From positions 310,001 through 374,000 of the forward strand of contig NW_017962927.1 in NCBI RefSeq assembly GCF_001661345.1: a DNA stretch of 64,000 nucleotides, given 5' to 3'. The notes beneath the pieces are model-generated. The model was not told the origin of the DNA and searched no databases. It saw only the letters and a list, made by a program, of their open reading frames with translations. Positions 21,973 to 32,860 of this stretch are shown here, one piece after another. The position numbers and the translations under genes were made by a program. The stretch is from Ascoidea rubescens DSM 1968 (Eukaryota; Ascomycota; Saccharomycetes; Ascoideales; Ascoideaceae). Position 1 is the first letter of the stretch. Every line of letters starts with the position of its first letter.

Positions 21973-23038
21973 TTATTAATTTAAATAAAGGCAAAATGAT
22001 AACAGAAAAAGAAAAAGGTTAATTAATCCTAATTTGGCCAATTATTCATTTAAATAATATGATAGTAGGAGGATATTGGGATAATAGTCAAGCGGTTTGA
22101 ATTAGCATTAAATTTCTAATAAATTAATTTAAAAAAAAACGAGCGAAGAACCGCACCCAAACCACACACACAAACAAATATTAAGTTGATATAAGGACAG
22201 GAATAGAATTGAATTAAATGATTAAGTTGTAAATCAAGAATAAACGATGAATTGTTATTATTTGTGGGGGAGACAAAGACGTTTAATAGAATTATCATAG
22301 AAATTTAATAGAATTTCAAAGAATTTTAAAGAATTTTCAAAAAAAATTTATATAAGTTTATAAAAGTGGGAAAATGAAGAAAATTGAATGAAAAATTTAA
22401 TGAGACTTTAATGGGAATTTAATGAAGGGTGAAAAAAACAAAATTAAAATTTTGAGTGAAAAATGTGTATTTACATGAATTCATAATAAATATAATACAA
22501 TAATACAGTAATGCAGAACATTATATTATATCACATTATAATATAATAAAATAAATTTGTTTGATAAATTATTTAGGATAATGTTATGGTGATAAATTTA
22601 TTTGATCACGATAGTTAAGGAAGCATGGGGAATAAATGATAACCTCATAATTGATTAATCGTTGATAATTCATATTGGAATGAAGTAAAGAAGTGTAGAA
22701 AAATAGAGTTGATAAGAAATGAAGTTGAACGAAATAAATAAATCTGAACGATTGTGGATTATTTATTTTTTTTTTGAATTATTGAATTATTTTTTGGACA
22801 ATTTTTTTTTTTCTTGATGCAGATCACAAAGAGGACGAAAAGAGAGGACGAAAAGAGAGGACGAAAAAAGAGAACGAAAAATTGGTAGAAAAGAATTTCA
22901 AACAATAAGAAAAAAAGTCTTGGTAGAGAGCCGTGTTCGAGGAGATGCAGTCGATATAGTGCCCCGTAGATAGAGGGTTTCGGCAATGAGCAGGCCGAAG
23001 AGGATTTCAGTATGGAAAAGCAAATAAAAGTAAGTATG

Positions 23039-23044
23039 CACGTG
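23039..23044. promoter_or_regulatory. CACGTG E-box in an orphan GC island
   Basis: CACGTG within a locally GC-rich patch (about 22930-23110) that has no gene next to it. Elsewhere in the window such patches sit in promoters. Confidence 0.35.
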
Positions 23045-23569
23045 GCTTTACGAAAATACAGCGGGTGTTGTTACGAAAGTTCGAAGAACGGTATGTAAGT
23101 TGGAGAGATATTGAGAGATAAGTGGAATAAGGAAAGGGAGTGTTGAGAGATAAGTAGAAGAGGAACAGAGGTAATAGGAATAGAGTGAAATTGGATTAGC
23201 AAGTTATCGATTACAGATTTGAATTAGATTGGATGAAGATTAAGAGAGCGAGTGGTGTAAAGAAAACTGGATTATAGATAATAAGTTAAGAGTTAGTGTG
23301 AGTTTAGTGTGAATTTAGTGTAAATTAACTAAAAATTGTATAGAATTTTTTATAAGAGTTGGATAAAAAGATTTTTAAAAATTTTGTAAAAAATTAGCAT
23401 AGACTAGGGAATAAAGTGTTAAACAATGTCTTGGAAATGAAATTTTAAAAATTCATTTCATTTGAAATTCAATAAATTAATTGAAGATAAAATAATTTCC
23501 TCAAATTGAAAGAAATAAACTCCACAGTGGATAAACTTGATGTTTTTCTTTTTAAATTGAGATTGAATG

Positions 23570-23592
23570 AGAGAGAGAGAGAGAGAGAGAGT
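23570..23592. repeat. (GA)n microsatellite
   Basis: About 11 uninterrupted GA dinucleotides in the desert region. Confidence 0.9.
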
Positions 23593-23999
23593 AAAAGAAA
23601 ATAAAAACTGGTTAGGTGAGTGAATAAGTAAATGAAAGGTTGGTTAAAGCAAAAGGAAATGAGTTTTCTATATTAAGTAAAATATCAGGTTTAAATTAAA
23701 GTAAAATAAAATTTTTTTTTTTATTTATTTTTTTTAGTCAAATGAATGAAATTTGAGGTAAAGTGAAATGAAATTCAATAGAAATGGACTACATTAAATA
23801 GTATGAACGTATAGTAAATAGATAATATTAATATTTATAAGATTAAATATTTATATATAAAAAAGAAAAAAAAAAGACCCAACCGTTAAAATGATAATGA
23901 AAAAAAGATATACAATAAAGTAATAAGCGACTTTTGAAGAGAAACGAAGTAGAAGTAAATAAGTAGATAATAAGTAGATAAATAACAAATCATAATGGA

Positions 24000-24062
24000 A
24001 ATAGTAATAGTAATAGTAATAATAGTAATAGTAATAGTAATTATAGTAATAGTAAGTAATAA
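24000..24062. repeat. (AATAGT)n microsatellite
   Basis: About ten imperfect copies of AATAGT/TAATAG, lying just beyond the 3' end of the Ecl1-like gene. Confidence 0.85.
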
Positions 24063-24129
24063 TATAAATAAATGCATTAAATTAATTAGACAAGTGAATA
24101 ATTAATTGGATTTTTAGAAATGAAGAGAA

Positions 24130-24741
24130 TTATTGGGAGCTTAACCATCTTGTGTAGTTTGAGTTGCCAATAGTTAACAAAGAAGAGGCTATTACTTGGT
24201 TATTGTATATTGATTGGCTTTTGTTATCTGAGTAAAATATTGGAGAAGAGGATTGGTTGTTTGAAAAAGATGAAGATGAAGAAGAGTTGAAGCTAGAGGC
24301 ATCATTATCTAAATCTTCAAGATCTGTGTAATTGGAATTGGAATTGGAATTGGAATTGAAATCTGAACTGTTATAGTTGTTAAAGGTATTGTAGTTGATA
24401 TTTTGGTTGTTGGAGGCACTTTGGTCTTGAGGATAGTAATCTATGTCGAATTCGTTATCAAACTCGTCATTGTAGTTATAGCCATAGTTATAATTATAGT
24501 TGTAGTCGTTATTATAGCTATAGTTGTATGAGTAGTTATCCTGGTAGTCGGTAGGTATGAGAGAAGGAGAGTTGAGGATATTGTTATTGATTGTAATGTT
24601 ATTGACGTCAGTATTACTAGTATTGTCGTTAAATTGGTTCTTTTGGTCGATTAATTTACAAGATTCACAGCAGTAGAGGGAGTTGAAGGAAGACAATTTG
24701 TTTTCGCAAACAATGCAGTATTCTTCAAAGGCAGAATCCAT
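24130..24741 (-). CDS. Ecl1-like zinc-binding protein (YGR146C/life-span regulator family), tentative
   Basis: A 203-residue protein. The N-terminus EEYCIVCENKLSSFNSLYCCESCKLID carries a C-x2-C...CC-x2-C set near residues 8-29, as in fungal Ecl1-type small zinc proteins. Those proteins affect chronological life span and stress or starvation responses. The middle is Asn/Tyr/Asp/Ser-rich low complexity, including an Asn-Ser run encoded by a GGAATT repeat. The C-terminus VIASSLLTIGNSNYTRWLSSQ resembles the conserved tail (…NYxxWL) of the S. cerevisiae YGR146C group. The ATG at 24741 is well placed. The family call rests on the Cys pattern and tail only. Confidence 0.6.
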   Translation of the reverse strand: MDSAFEEYCIVCENKLSSFNSLYCCESCKLIDQKNQFNDNTSNTDVNNITINNNILNSPSLIPTDYQDNYSYNYSYNNDYNYNYNYGYNYNDEFDNEFDIDYYPQDQSASNNQNINYNTFNNYNSSDFNSNSNSNSNYTDLEDLDNDASSFNSSSSSSFSNNQSSSPIFYSDNKSQSIYNNQVIASSLLTIGNSNYTRWLSSQ

Positions 24742-25477
24742 TTGTGAGAGATATATGTAAGGATAGGATAAGATAGGATAGGATGGAATAGGTAGGTATC
24801 AATAGTAGTAATACTAGCAGTGAATATAAATATTAGAGAATAATATTAAAGAATATTAGAGGAAGTAGAAAAGAAAAACAGACAAGTGAAACGAAAAGAG
24901 GAAAATATAACAATTTATATTAAAAAAAAAGATGTTGAGAGAATAAAAGATTAAGCGATTATGACAAGGTGAAAAGTTAGGACGAGTTAATTTTCCTTAA
25001 AATTAGTCAAGGAGAAATTAGTCAAAATGACAATCAGACAAAATGACAATTGCAAAATTAGCTTCAGAATTTGCAATCTAAAAATCGTAAGTGTATATAA
25101 ATGAATGGAGGTGAGTTGCAATTGAATTTAGCTTTGAACAAATGTAAAAAGCTAATTTACAATAAATAAGATTAATAAGATTAATAAAATTAATAAAATT
25201 AGACAATTTGAAGAGAAAAAGAGCAATGCGAATAGAATTTAGAATTATGCACACTGCGAGCAAACCTTATTCGGATCTGTCAGCGCTGGGGGCTTCCGTT
25301 GGGTCTCAGCGGTGCGGATTCTGGTGGTTATCCCGGTTATGGTGGTTACGGTGGTGGTTATGGCAGTGATTTCACTGCTGAGATGGTGATTGTGGTGGTG
25401 ATTCTGTCAGTTATCGCGACTCCTATGGCGTTGGTGGTTGCATTGGCGGTTACACTGGTGGTTATGGCGCTGTCCCT

Positions 25478-25542
25478 CACGTGCTGTGGTGGTGGCTCAC
25501 GTTTCTCACGTTGTTCACGTTGGGCTGGCGTGCGCGCACGTG
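25478..25542. promoter_or_regulatory. Two CACGTG E-boxes in the GC island
   Basis: CACGTG at 25478-25483 and 25537-25542, with several CACGT half-matches between them (25506, 25516), in the divergent promoter region. Confidence 0.4.
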
Positions 25543-25879
25543 AGACCCACTGGTGCGACTGGGGGTTTCTGCCACATCCGCTGGGAGTCAACCGTCTCCG
25601 AGCGCGAGCGTGACGGGGCACCGCTTAGCAGAACCCCGTCTGCAGCAAGCGGAGCACGCCAGCGGAGCGGCCTAGGCAGCGCTCGCGCCCGCGCTTTGCT
25701 ATGGTGTGGTGTTATTTGCGGGACCAGCCCACTTTCCCTCTTCCACCTCGTTCTTCCCATGACCGCGGTGACTAATCCTCGTCTGCCGATGAGCAATTCC
25801 AGCAAGTAACAGCCTCCACTCTCTCAGCTCTACTGTTCTCGTGCCATCTTCCGTTCCCATTGGCACTTTCGACCACCGT

Positions 25880-26060
25880 GTTTGCTTTCTTTCTTGTTCC
25901 AATCGCTTCCAATCATTTCTAGACACTTCCAGACACTTCCAATCATCTCCAAACACAACTCAACACTTCTAATCATTTCAAAACATTTCAGATGTTGCAT
26001 ATTTTTCAAAAATTTCATAATTTTCTATATTATTTCTCACATTTTTTAAAACATTTCAAA
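25880..26060. repeat. Degenerate tandem repeat of about 10 bp (CACTTCCAAT/CATTTCAAAA)
   Basis: Units such as AATCGCTTCC, AATCATTTCT, AGACACTTCC, AATCATCTCC and AAACATTTCA follow one another with decay. No coding frame spans them. Confidence 0.6.
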
Positions 26061-26947
26061 TCTCCCATTAACTGTATTGAACAGCAAACTATAATCCACC
26101 ACTCTACTATTTACACAACTTTTCAATACATGTTTTCAACTTTTTTAAAACATTATTAATCATTTCTCAAACATTTTTTAAACACTTTTAAAACATAATT
26201 ATTTTTAAACATTTTTGCAACATTTAATTCCATCTAACACAATCCAATATAGTTGAGTCAGACAAGTCTCAGACAATTCCAAAAATTCTGTACAGAGAAA
26301 TTATTTTACTAACTTAATCTGCATTACCTCAAAATCAAATTCTAAGCGCTTGATTTTGAGCTGGATATGAACCGCTGTTGGAGGCTGCTCGACCCGCGCA
26401 AACTCTGTTGATCCAAGGTCAATCTCTGCCAACCTCAGTCATTTCCAGTTGTTACCAGCTATTTTCAGTTTTCAACTGTTATTTCCAGCTATTTCCAGTT
26501 ATTTTCCGTTCTGGTCGGTCTGCATCGGTAAAACAAACCTCATTTACGAATTTACAAAGCAATTACCTAATATCACTAGGGCTCTATATCTATATCAATA
26601 TCTATATCTATATCTATATGTGTAATCTATATATATATATATTAGGGCTCCAAATGAAGCGGAACTTCCATTTATAACTTTAAGTATTGTATATCTAAAG
26701 ATATAATCGTTTCTAAAGATATAATCAATTTTTAGAGTACAGTCATAAATTTATAGCTATCAAATCTAATCCGCCTGGTCATTTATTTCATATTTTACAC
26801 TTTTGCTATCCAAACTATTTCCTAGTTGCTTCCTAGTTGATTTTTGGTTGATTTTAGTAAATAACTAATTCCTAGTTGAACCCTAGCCAAACCCTAGTTA
26901 AGTCATATCCAGATTATCAAAGAAGATTGAAAAGATTAAAACTAAAT

Positions 26948-28087
26948 ATGAAACCTGGCGTCTTAATAATTGGAAAAGTTGATCAAAATGAAGAATCATT
27001 CATTCGATTCTCTAATTTGTTCAACATCATTCTTTACAATTTTAAATCTAAATCACTTTTAATCCATGATTTTAATACCATCTACAAAACCACCAATATA
27101 TCTGCTCTTTGGTTATCTCACGGCGGTTTGATCTCTGAAAATGGCTACGAAGAATTCGATTTGGATCTATACAACTCCCTTCCTAAAGATCTCAAATGCA
27201 TCGTCTTATGTTCAATAGGCTATGATCGCTACGACTTAAATCTATTAAAAAAGAAAAATATAATTCTCTGCAATCGTTCAAATTTGGGTAGCAATGACGT
27301 CGCAGATTTAACTTTATACCACACTTTATCTGCCTTTAGATTCTTTCCAATTTTTGAAAAAAACCTAAGGCTATACAAAAACACAATTGATTCAAGACTA
27401 ATCATGTCCATTGATAACGACAACAATAGTAGCAAAAGCAATAACAAATACTTTGCTTTGGGTGATCAGTGCTACTCTCAATTAGTCCACTCTCCTAAAA
27501 ATAAAATCGCTGGAATCGTTGGGTTGGGTCAAATTGGTAAACAAATCGCTATAAGATTAAACTCATTAGGCATGTCTCTCCATTACCATCAGCGAAATAA
27601 ACTATCCCCCTCAAATTATTCACTCCTAATCAAAAAATTTATTCCGACCAATAACAACTCCCTCCCCTTAACCTATCACCAAGACCTATCCTCCCTATTA
27701 AAGATATCTGATATAATCATCCTCGCTCTCCCTCTAAACAACAACTCCCTAAATCTCATCAATAAAGACAACCTATCTCTCTGCAAAGAAAACGTCAAAA
27801 TCATCAACATCTCCAGGGGCAAAATCATAAATGAACAGGATGTCATAGACTTTCTTGACCAGGGAAAAATCGGTTACTTATCCCTCGACGTCTTTCACGA
27901 CGAAAATAACATCAATAAGAGACTCATCTTCGATAAAAAAAATAACCAACGTTACAACGTCTCGTTAACTCCCCACATTGGTTCTTCCACCTACGACCAG
28001 GTTCTTCAAAGTTACAAATTATGTCAGGATAACATCATCGACATTGTTCTAAACGACGGAAACGGGCTTTCTCCTGTCAACGCTTAG
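26948..28087 (+). CDS. D-isomer-specific 2-hydroxyacid dehydrogenase (YGL185C-like)
   Basis: NAD(P)-dependent dehydrogenase of the 2-hydroxyacid family; the true substrate is unknown. It has 379 residues, with a Rossmann loop GLGQIG at 192-197. The catalytic set is intact: Arg290 in ISRGK, Glu319 in LDVFHDE and His343 in TPHIGSSTYDQ. Asn-rich insertions occur near residues 155-165 and in the cofactor domain. S. cerevisiae YGL185C is a similar-sized, uncharacterised member, while Gor1 is a better-studied relative. The frame is open upstream to a TTG at 26876; 26948 is the first ATG and is used here. Confidence 0.85.
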   Translation: MKPGVLIIGKVDQNEESFIRFSNLFNIILYNFKSKSLLIHDFNTIYKTTNISALWLSHGGLISENGYEEFDLDLYNSLPKDLKCIVLCSIGYDRYDLNLLKKKNIILCNRSNLGSNDVADLTLYHTLSAFRFFPIFEKNLRLYKNTIDSRLIMSIDNDNNSSKSNNKYFALGDQCYSQLVHSPKNKIAGIVGLGQIGKQIAIRLNSLGMSLHYHQRNKLSPSNYSLLIKKFIPTNNNSLPLTYHQDLSSLLKISDIIILALPLNNNSLNLINKDNLSLCKENVKIINISRGKIINEQDVIDFLDQGKIGYLSLDVFHDENNINKRLIFDKKNNQRYNVSLTPHIGSSTYDQVLQSYKLCQDNIIDIVLNDGNGLSPVNA

Positions 28088-29235
28088 CTAATACATTGCA
28101 TAATCTACTGATCCTTCTATCTCACTCCTAATCGGACTACATATCTCACCCGACAAATACGTGCTGCCTATTACGTAACGCTCTCCTCCGTCACCTCTCA
28201 TGACGTAGCCCTGCATCATATCTGTTTCACGCTTTTTTTCATTTTCTTGCCACTGCATCTCACCTGCACCATCCTTTCTTTCCTTCGTTTTGGTTTCACT
28301 TTTTCATCTTCCTATAGCCACACAGGCCCTTCCAGCCCAGGTCTTCCAGCTCCCAGGCCTTTCACGCTCTTCCAACCCTTTGCCCTGCTCTTCATTTGCT
28401 CTTCATTCACTCCATCCTCGTCTCGCTTCCCATTTTGTGAAACGCTCTGCCGCTCAATTGGCCAAGCTTCGCAGCTTATTCCAGTTGATTCCAACCTATC
28501 TCAATCGCCTCTAATCGCTTCCAAGACCACCATCACCGATTGCACATCCCAGAAACAGCCCCCTCGTTTCTTTTTCCAGCCCTCTCGATCGTGTTTGCAC
28601 GTGCCTTCTGCCAAACAGCCGCGTTTTTGTCTGGTAATAAGTGCATGTAATTGTTATCTGACGTCTTGGCGTGCGTTACCATGCGATGCGCTGTGTTTAC
28701 ATTTTGCGGAATTCTTGTTTCTTGCAAAAAAAAGAACATGTTCCAGCCAGACTTAAATAAATTGTCTTTTCTTCTTAATCTCACTTCTCTATCTCTTCTC
28801 TTCTTTTTCTCTTTCTCTATTTTTCTCTTTCTGTTCATACTAGTTCACATCAATCCAGATCAGTTTATCTATTCATTCATTCATTTCTTACTCTAGCTTC
28901 TTGTTTCTTTTTTACTATATATTTACTACTTTTTTTTGGTTTTTACTATCCTTCATTACTTCAAATCAAATCTCGTTAGTAAATATAAAATAAAATCAAA
29001 AAATAAATTGTTTTAGTATCTACATCCTTTTTACTTTATTAAAGTGAACTACCAACTGTTATTCATTCCTTCTTTAACTATCGGTTCATCTCTTATCTAA
29101 TAAAGTTCTTTCTTTTAAATCAAGATCACATCAAGATCACATCAAAATCAATCCAAAATATAACCAAAATTTATCCAACTAATCTACGGATTAACCAACT
29201 TTCATTCACTCCTTATATTCATCTCGCCTTATATC
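28088..29235. other. Intergenic region and promoter of the SUN gene
   Basis: About 1.15 kb. 28150-28700 is GC-rich with CACGTG at 28598-28603. 28760-29235 is a pyrimidine-rich, then AT-rich leader with three copies of the phrase ATCACATCAAGATC or variants near 29124-29155. The frames at 28247-28756 are not protein-like. Confidence 0.6.
28598..28603. promoter_or_regulatory. CACGTG E-box upstream of the SUN gene
   Basis: GCACGTGC, a palindromic E-box inside the GC-rich part of the promoter, about 630 bp before the start. Confidence 0.4.
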
Positions 29236-30522
29236 ATGAAATTCTCAAATTCAGTCTTATTATCCCTCTCGGCTTTGATCTTCTCCTCAAGCGCTGCTCC
29301 TGCTCACTCCCATAACCTCCATAAAAGAGCTGTCGCAATCGAATACGAATATGTCACTGTCACTGTCAACAGAGATGGCGAAACCATTTTGGCCACTTCA
29401 CAAACTACCTCAACCTACAAAACTGGTGAAAGTGACACTAGCATCGACTATTCAATTGGAACTACAACAACTTTAGGCGCTTCCTCCTACACCTCATCTC
29501 CTTCCTCATACTCATCTGAAGCAGAATCTAAGTCTAAGTCTGAGTCAAAATCCTATTACAGATCATCCGCTTCTACCACTTCTTACTCTTCACCTTCATC
29601 CTCATCCACCTCCTCATCTTCTGTCTCTGTTGCTTCATCAACCAAAAAAACTTCAACCTCGTCTCCAACTGGCTCAACATCCATTCAATCCACTTTTGGT
29701 GACTTGTCATCGTTCTCTGGTCCATCTGAAAAATTCGAAGATGGTGTTGTTCCTTGTTCCGATTTCCCCTCAGGTAATGGTGTTATTGCTCTTACTCATG
29801 TTGGTTCTGGCGGTTGGTCTGGAATCGAATTGATCCATTCTGCTGATGATATTGAAGTCGGTGGTGAATGTAGAGAAGGCGCTTACTGTTCCTACGCCTG
29901 TCAACCTGGTATGTCAAAGACTCAATGGCCCTCTGAACAACCTGCTAGTGGTGTTTCAATCGGTGGTTTGTTATGTAAAAATGGTTATCTCTACAAAACA
30001 AATTCAAGATCAGATTACTTGTGTGAATGGGGTGTTGATTCTGCTTATGTTGTCTCTGAATTGGACGATACCGTAGCCATTTGTAGAACTGATTATCCAG
30101 GTACTGAAAATATGGTTATTCCAACTATTGTCACTTCTAACTCAAAATTGCCCTTAACTGTTGTTGATCAAGATTCCTACTACACATGGAGAGGCGGTTC
30201 TACTTCTGCTCAATATTATGTCAACGACGCCGGTGTTGATTGGGAAACTGGTTGTTCTTGGGGTGATTACGGTACCACCTATGGTAACTGGGCTCCATTG
30301 AATTTCGGTGCTGGTGCTTCAAGTGGTGTTTCTTACTTGTCTTTAATTCCAAACCCAAACAACAAAAATGCTGCTAACTTTAATGTCGAAATCGTCAAAT
30401 ACACTTCTGACGCTGTTATTTCTGGAGAATGTGCTTATGTTGATGGTGTTTTTAATGACGGAACCGATGGTTGTACTGTTGGTGTCACTAAAGGCTCTGC
30501 CAAATTCCGTCTTTACAATTAA
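29236..30522 (+). CDS. SUN-family secreted cell-wall protein (Sim1/Uth1/Nca3/Sun4 type, GH132)
   Basis: SUN proteins are secreted wall glycoproteins with beta-glucan-binding or hydrolase activity, needed for septation. The 428-residue protein has a signal peptide and a Lys-Arg (Kex2-type) site at LHKRAV. A Ser/Thr-rich linker spans about residues 55-160, and the SUN domain starts near CSDFPSGNG. Conserved marks are the Cys pattern ([30 protein letters not shown]), the segment [37 protein letters not shown] and the C-terminal [10 protein letters not shown]. Which S. cerevisiae paralog it matches best is unclear. Confidence 0.95.
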   Translation: MKFSNSVLLSLSALIFSSSAAPAHSHNLHKRAVAIEYEYVTVTVNRDGETILATSQTTSTYKTGESDTSIDYSIGTTTTLGASSYTSSPSSYSSEAESKSKSESKSYYRSSASTTSYSSPSSSSTSSSSVSVASSTKKTSTSSPTGSTSIQSTFGDLSSFSGPSEKFEDGVVPCSDFPSGNGVIALTHVGSGGWSGIELIHSADDIEVGGECREGAYCSYACQPGMSKTQWPSEQPASGVSIGGLLCKNGYLYKTNSRSDYLCEWGVDSAYVVSELDDTVAICRTDYPGTENMVIPTIVTSNSKLPLTVVDQDSYYTWRGGSTSAQYYVNDAGVDWETGCSWGDYGTTYGNWAPLNFGAGASSGVSYLSLIPNPNNKNAANFNVEIVKYTSDAVISGECAYVDGVFNDGTDGCTVGVTKGSAKFRLYN

Positions 30523-32220
30523 TTTAACTTAATTTAATTACTACGAAATCAATTTTAATTAAATAAAAAATTAATATTATCATTATCATCATCATCATCA
30601 ATATCATCATCATTTTTTTTTATTATGATTATTATCATTCTTATTAATGATTAAAATTGAAAATTATTAAAGTTAAGAGTTTTTTTTATCCTTTTTTTTA
30701 AGTTTTATTATATCGTTTTTTGTTATTAGATCTGAAAAAAAATACTTTTTTTTATTAAAGAAAAATACTGAATTAAAAAAAAAAAAAATAAAAAATATAA
30801 AAAGATATAAAATTTATAAAATATACTGAAATGCTAAAATGGTACAATGCTGCAATGGTAAAATGGTACAATGGTATAGTTTGACTATTTTTTTTATTAT
30901 ACATATATTATTTTATTCTCTACTTATTTTGTTTCGTTTTGTTTTACACTTGATTTAGTTTTAGTTTTTTTTTGTTTTATTCATTTATTTTATTTAGCCT
31001 TCTCTTTCGTTTTGTTCTATTCTATTTTTCCCTCCTTTTTTTTCTCTTTCTCTCTCTTACTGAATAGCCTTTTCTTACAGTTTTGTTGTTTTACACTAGT
31101 TTAGTTACTTTGCTTGAGTGTTTAGAGATGTTTTTTCTATGTTTTATTTTATTTTGTCTTGTCTTATTTTATAGTATTTGAATGTTTTTTTTAGATTATA
31201 TGTTTTTGGAAAACTTTTTTTTTCTCCTTTTGTTACCTATTTTGTATCTAATTAACAAATCACTCTTTTTAAGGCTTGAAATAATCAATTGATAATTTTG
31301 ATAATTTTGATAATAATCGTTATAATGATGATAATCTCAGATTAATTAACAATCGCAAATTTGCACTTCTCGATAACTAGCTTTATTCTTTTACAATTAA
31401 TTTTACAATTAATTTCACAATTATTTACATTTTTTTTTCAATTGGTGAATTGAATCAACAAAATACGCTTTTCCTAGTACTTACTTTGTGTTTACTTATT
31501 TCTTTTTTCTTCTTTGAAACAAATTAACTCCTTTAAGGTTTCAACGATTTCAACGATCTCAACAATCTCAACAATTCCAAAGATTGCCAATCGAATCAAT
31601 GAAAGTTTTATAATGAAATTTAAACCCAGTCAAAAGGATCAAGAAAGTGAAAAATAATTCAATTTAACGGTAATCAATTTCAATCTGCTCAAGAATAGCT
31701 TCAGAATTGCTTAAGAATTACTTGATTTGAATAAAATAGAAGTAAATGGAATCAAATGGAATAAATTAAAATTCATTTGAAACAAATTTAAAATTAAACC
31801 AGGTAAGATAAAGTGATAAAGATGTGTGGTAATAAAACATTGGGATTAATAATGAAACGAGGTTGATTAAACAGAGTAATTATAACATGATAATAATTTG
31901 TCTTTTTCTTTCTTTTTTTTTTTTTCTATTTATGATTATGGAAAATGAAATTTATTGGACAATGGATAAAATCATGGATAAAAAGTTTTAATCGATTGAT
32001 ATGAATTGATCAATTTAATGAGCAAAAAAACAAAAAAAAAAACACCAGATAAAACAAAAAAATAAAATAAATATTTAGGTAGAATAAAATTCAATAAAAA
32101 TATAATATGATACAAAACAAATTTAGTGAAAATTTAGTTAACATTTAGTGACCAGTAGATAAATAGTTGATAAACACTTTTAATGAAAACATTTAATAAT
32201 TTCGTTGTAGAATTAGAATG
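30523..32220. other. AT-rich convergent intergenic region
   Basis: About 1.7 kb between the 3' ends of the SUN gene and RPB10. T- and A-tract rich, with short repeats (ATCATC near 30570-30612, AATGGTACAATGG near 30838-30875, TTTTGATAAT near 31294). No coding frame or RNA gene seen. Confidence 0.6.
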
Positions 32221-32448
32221 CTAAATGGATTGTGAACCATTTTTTTTCTTCTCTAGAGGATTGTATTGTAGGAACTTTTCAATTAAATCAACATGAGTCA
32301 ACACCATTCTTCTACAGCAATATCTTTTCAAACCCAACTTGTCCAAGGCATCTTTCTCTTTTAAACCATCTTCGAGATACTTGATATACTGTTCCCATTT
32401 ATCACCAACGACTTTGCCACAAGAAAAACAACGAACAGGTATAATCAT
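32221..32448 (-). CDS. RPB10: RNA polymerase subunit Rpb10 (ABC10-beta), shared by Pol I, II and III
   Basis: Small zinc-binding subunit common to all three nuclear RNA polymerases. The 75-residue protein starts [19 protein letters not shown] and carries the C-x2-C plus CC zinc site (CFSCG ... RYCCRRM) found in every Rpb10. The usual length is about 70. The tail after LQYNPLE is slightly extended (KKKNGSQSI). Confidence 0.98.
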   Translation of the reverse strand: MIIPVRCFSCGKVVGDKWEQYIKYLEDGLKEKDALDKLGLKRYCCRRMVLTHVDLIEKFLQYNPLEKKKNGSQSI

Positions 32449-32665
32449 TATTAAAAAATAAATACAAAAGATATAAACACACCAGATGATATTAATTAGA
32501 ATAGTGCAGTTATTGTCTGTGCTATAATCGAGTGGATATGATAGTAATTAGGAATCGGTGATAATAAAAATTTTGAGCTTTTTATGTGCTAAAAATTTTT
32601 CATCATTAGAGATTAAAAAGGGAATACTATTGTAAGTTAATGCCGAAACCTAGTTTTTGTAGAAA

Positions 32666-32751
32666 GATGCGGTGGCTCAATGGTAGAGCTTTCGACTCCA
32701 GTTCTCTGAGCAGCGATCGAAGGGCTGCAGGTTCAATTCCTGTCCGTGTCA
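32666..32751 (+). tRNA. tRNA-Trp (anticodon CCA) with a 14-nt intron
   Basis: Matches the yeast tRNA-Trp sequence closely (GGTGGCTCAATGGTAGAGCTTTCGACTCCA, stated here in two parts: D arm GGCTCAATGGTAGAGC, then TTCGACTCCA). The acceptor pair is GATGCGG/CCGTGTC and the discriminator is A. The B box GGTTCAATTCC is intact. The intron is 32702-32715, one base after the anticodon, in the normal place. A T-run (32763-32767) follows as a Pol III terminator. Confidence 0.95.
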
Positions 32752-32860
32752 TAGGTAAGATATTTTTACGTTCCAAAACTTTCTGTGTTACCCTGTTGTT
32801 TCAAAGCTAGTTTCTGAAACATCTGGATTTAGCCGAGGCTAAAAAAATGCACATAAAAGC

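Larger units (their letters stand above)
17772..24129. other. Gene desert of about 6.3 kb
   Basis: No gene can be supported between CDC55 and the Ecl1-like gene, both on the minus strand. The frames present are short, low complexity (Phe-, Lys- or Ser-rich) and mostly begin at non-ATG codons. About 18430-18730 is a GC-rich island with two CACGTG boxes and fits the CDC55 promoter. From 18740 to 24129 the DNA is AT-rich with A tracts (19690-19865), short tandem repeats near 20337, 22811, 23570 and 24000, and an imperfect palindrome at 21935-21972. A second, isolated GC-rich island lies at 22930-23110. One undetermined base (n) occurs at 19833. A long untranslated RNA or a centromere are possible, but nothing proves either. 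Confidence 0.6.
24742..26947. other. Divergent intergenic region with the strongest GC island of the window
   Basis: About 2.2 kb between the Ecl1-like gene (minus) and the dehydrogenase gene (plus). 25270-25800 is strongly GC-rich, with CACGTG at 25478-25483 and 25537-25542. Within it 25310-25470 is a GGT/TAT-rich stretch that would read as Gly-Tyr repeats, but only by changing frame. Beyond 25880 a run of ACATTTC/ACACTTCC-like repeats and then AT-rich DNA leads to the dehydrogenase. A (TATATC)n microsatellite lies near 26583-26645. Confidence 0.6.

Noticed and set aside
23012-23035. Mini-exon ATGGAAAAGCAAATAAAA before a GTAAGT donor in the orphan island
   Set aside because: No downstream acceptor leading to a coding frame on the plus strand could be found, so I do not call a gene.
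28247-28838. Open frames of 169 and 101 codons in the SUN promoter
   Set aside because: Located in a GC island, overlapping on both strands, no conserved protein features.
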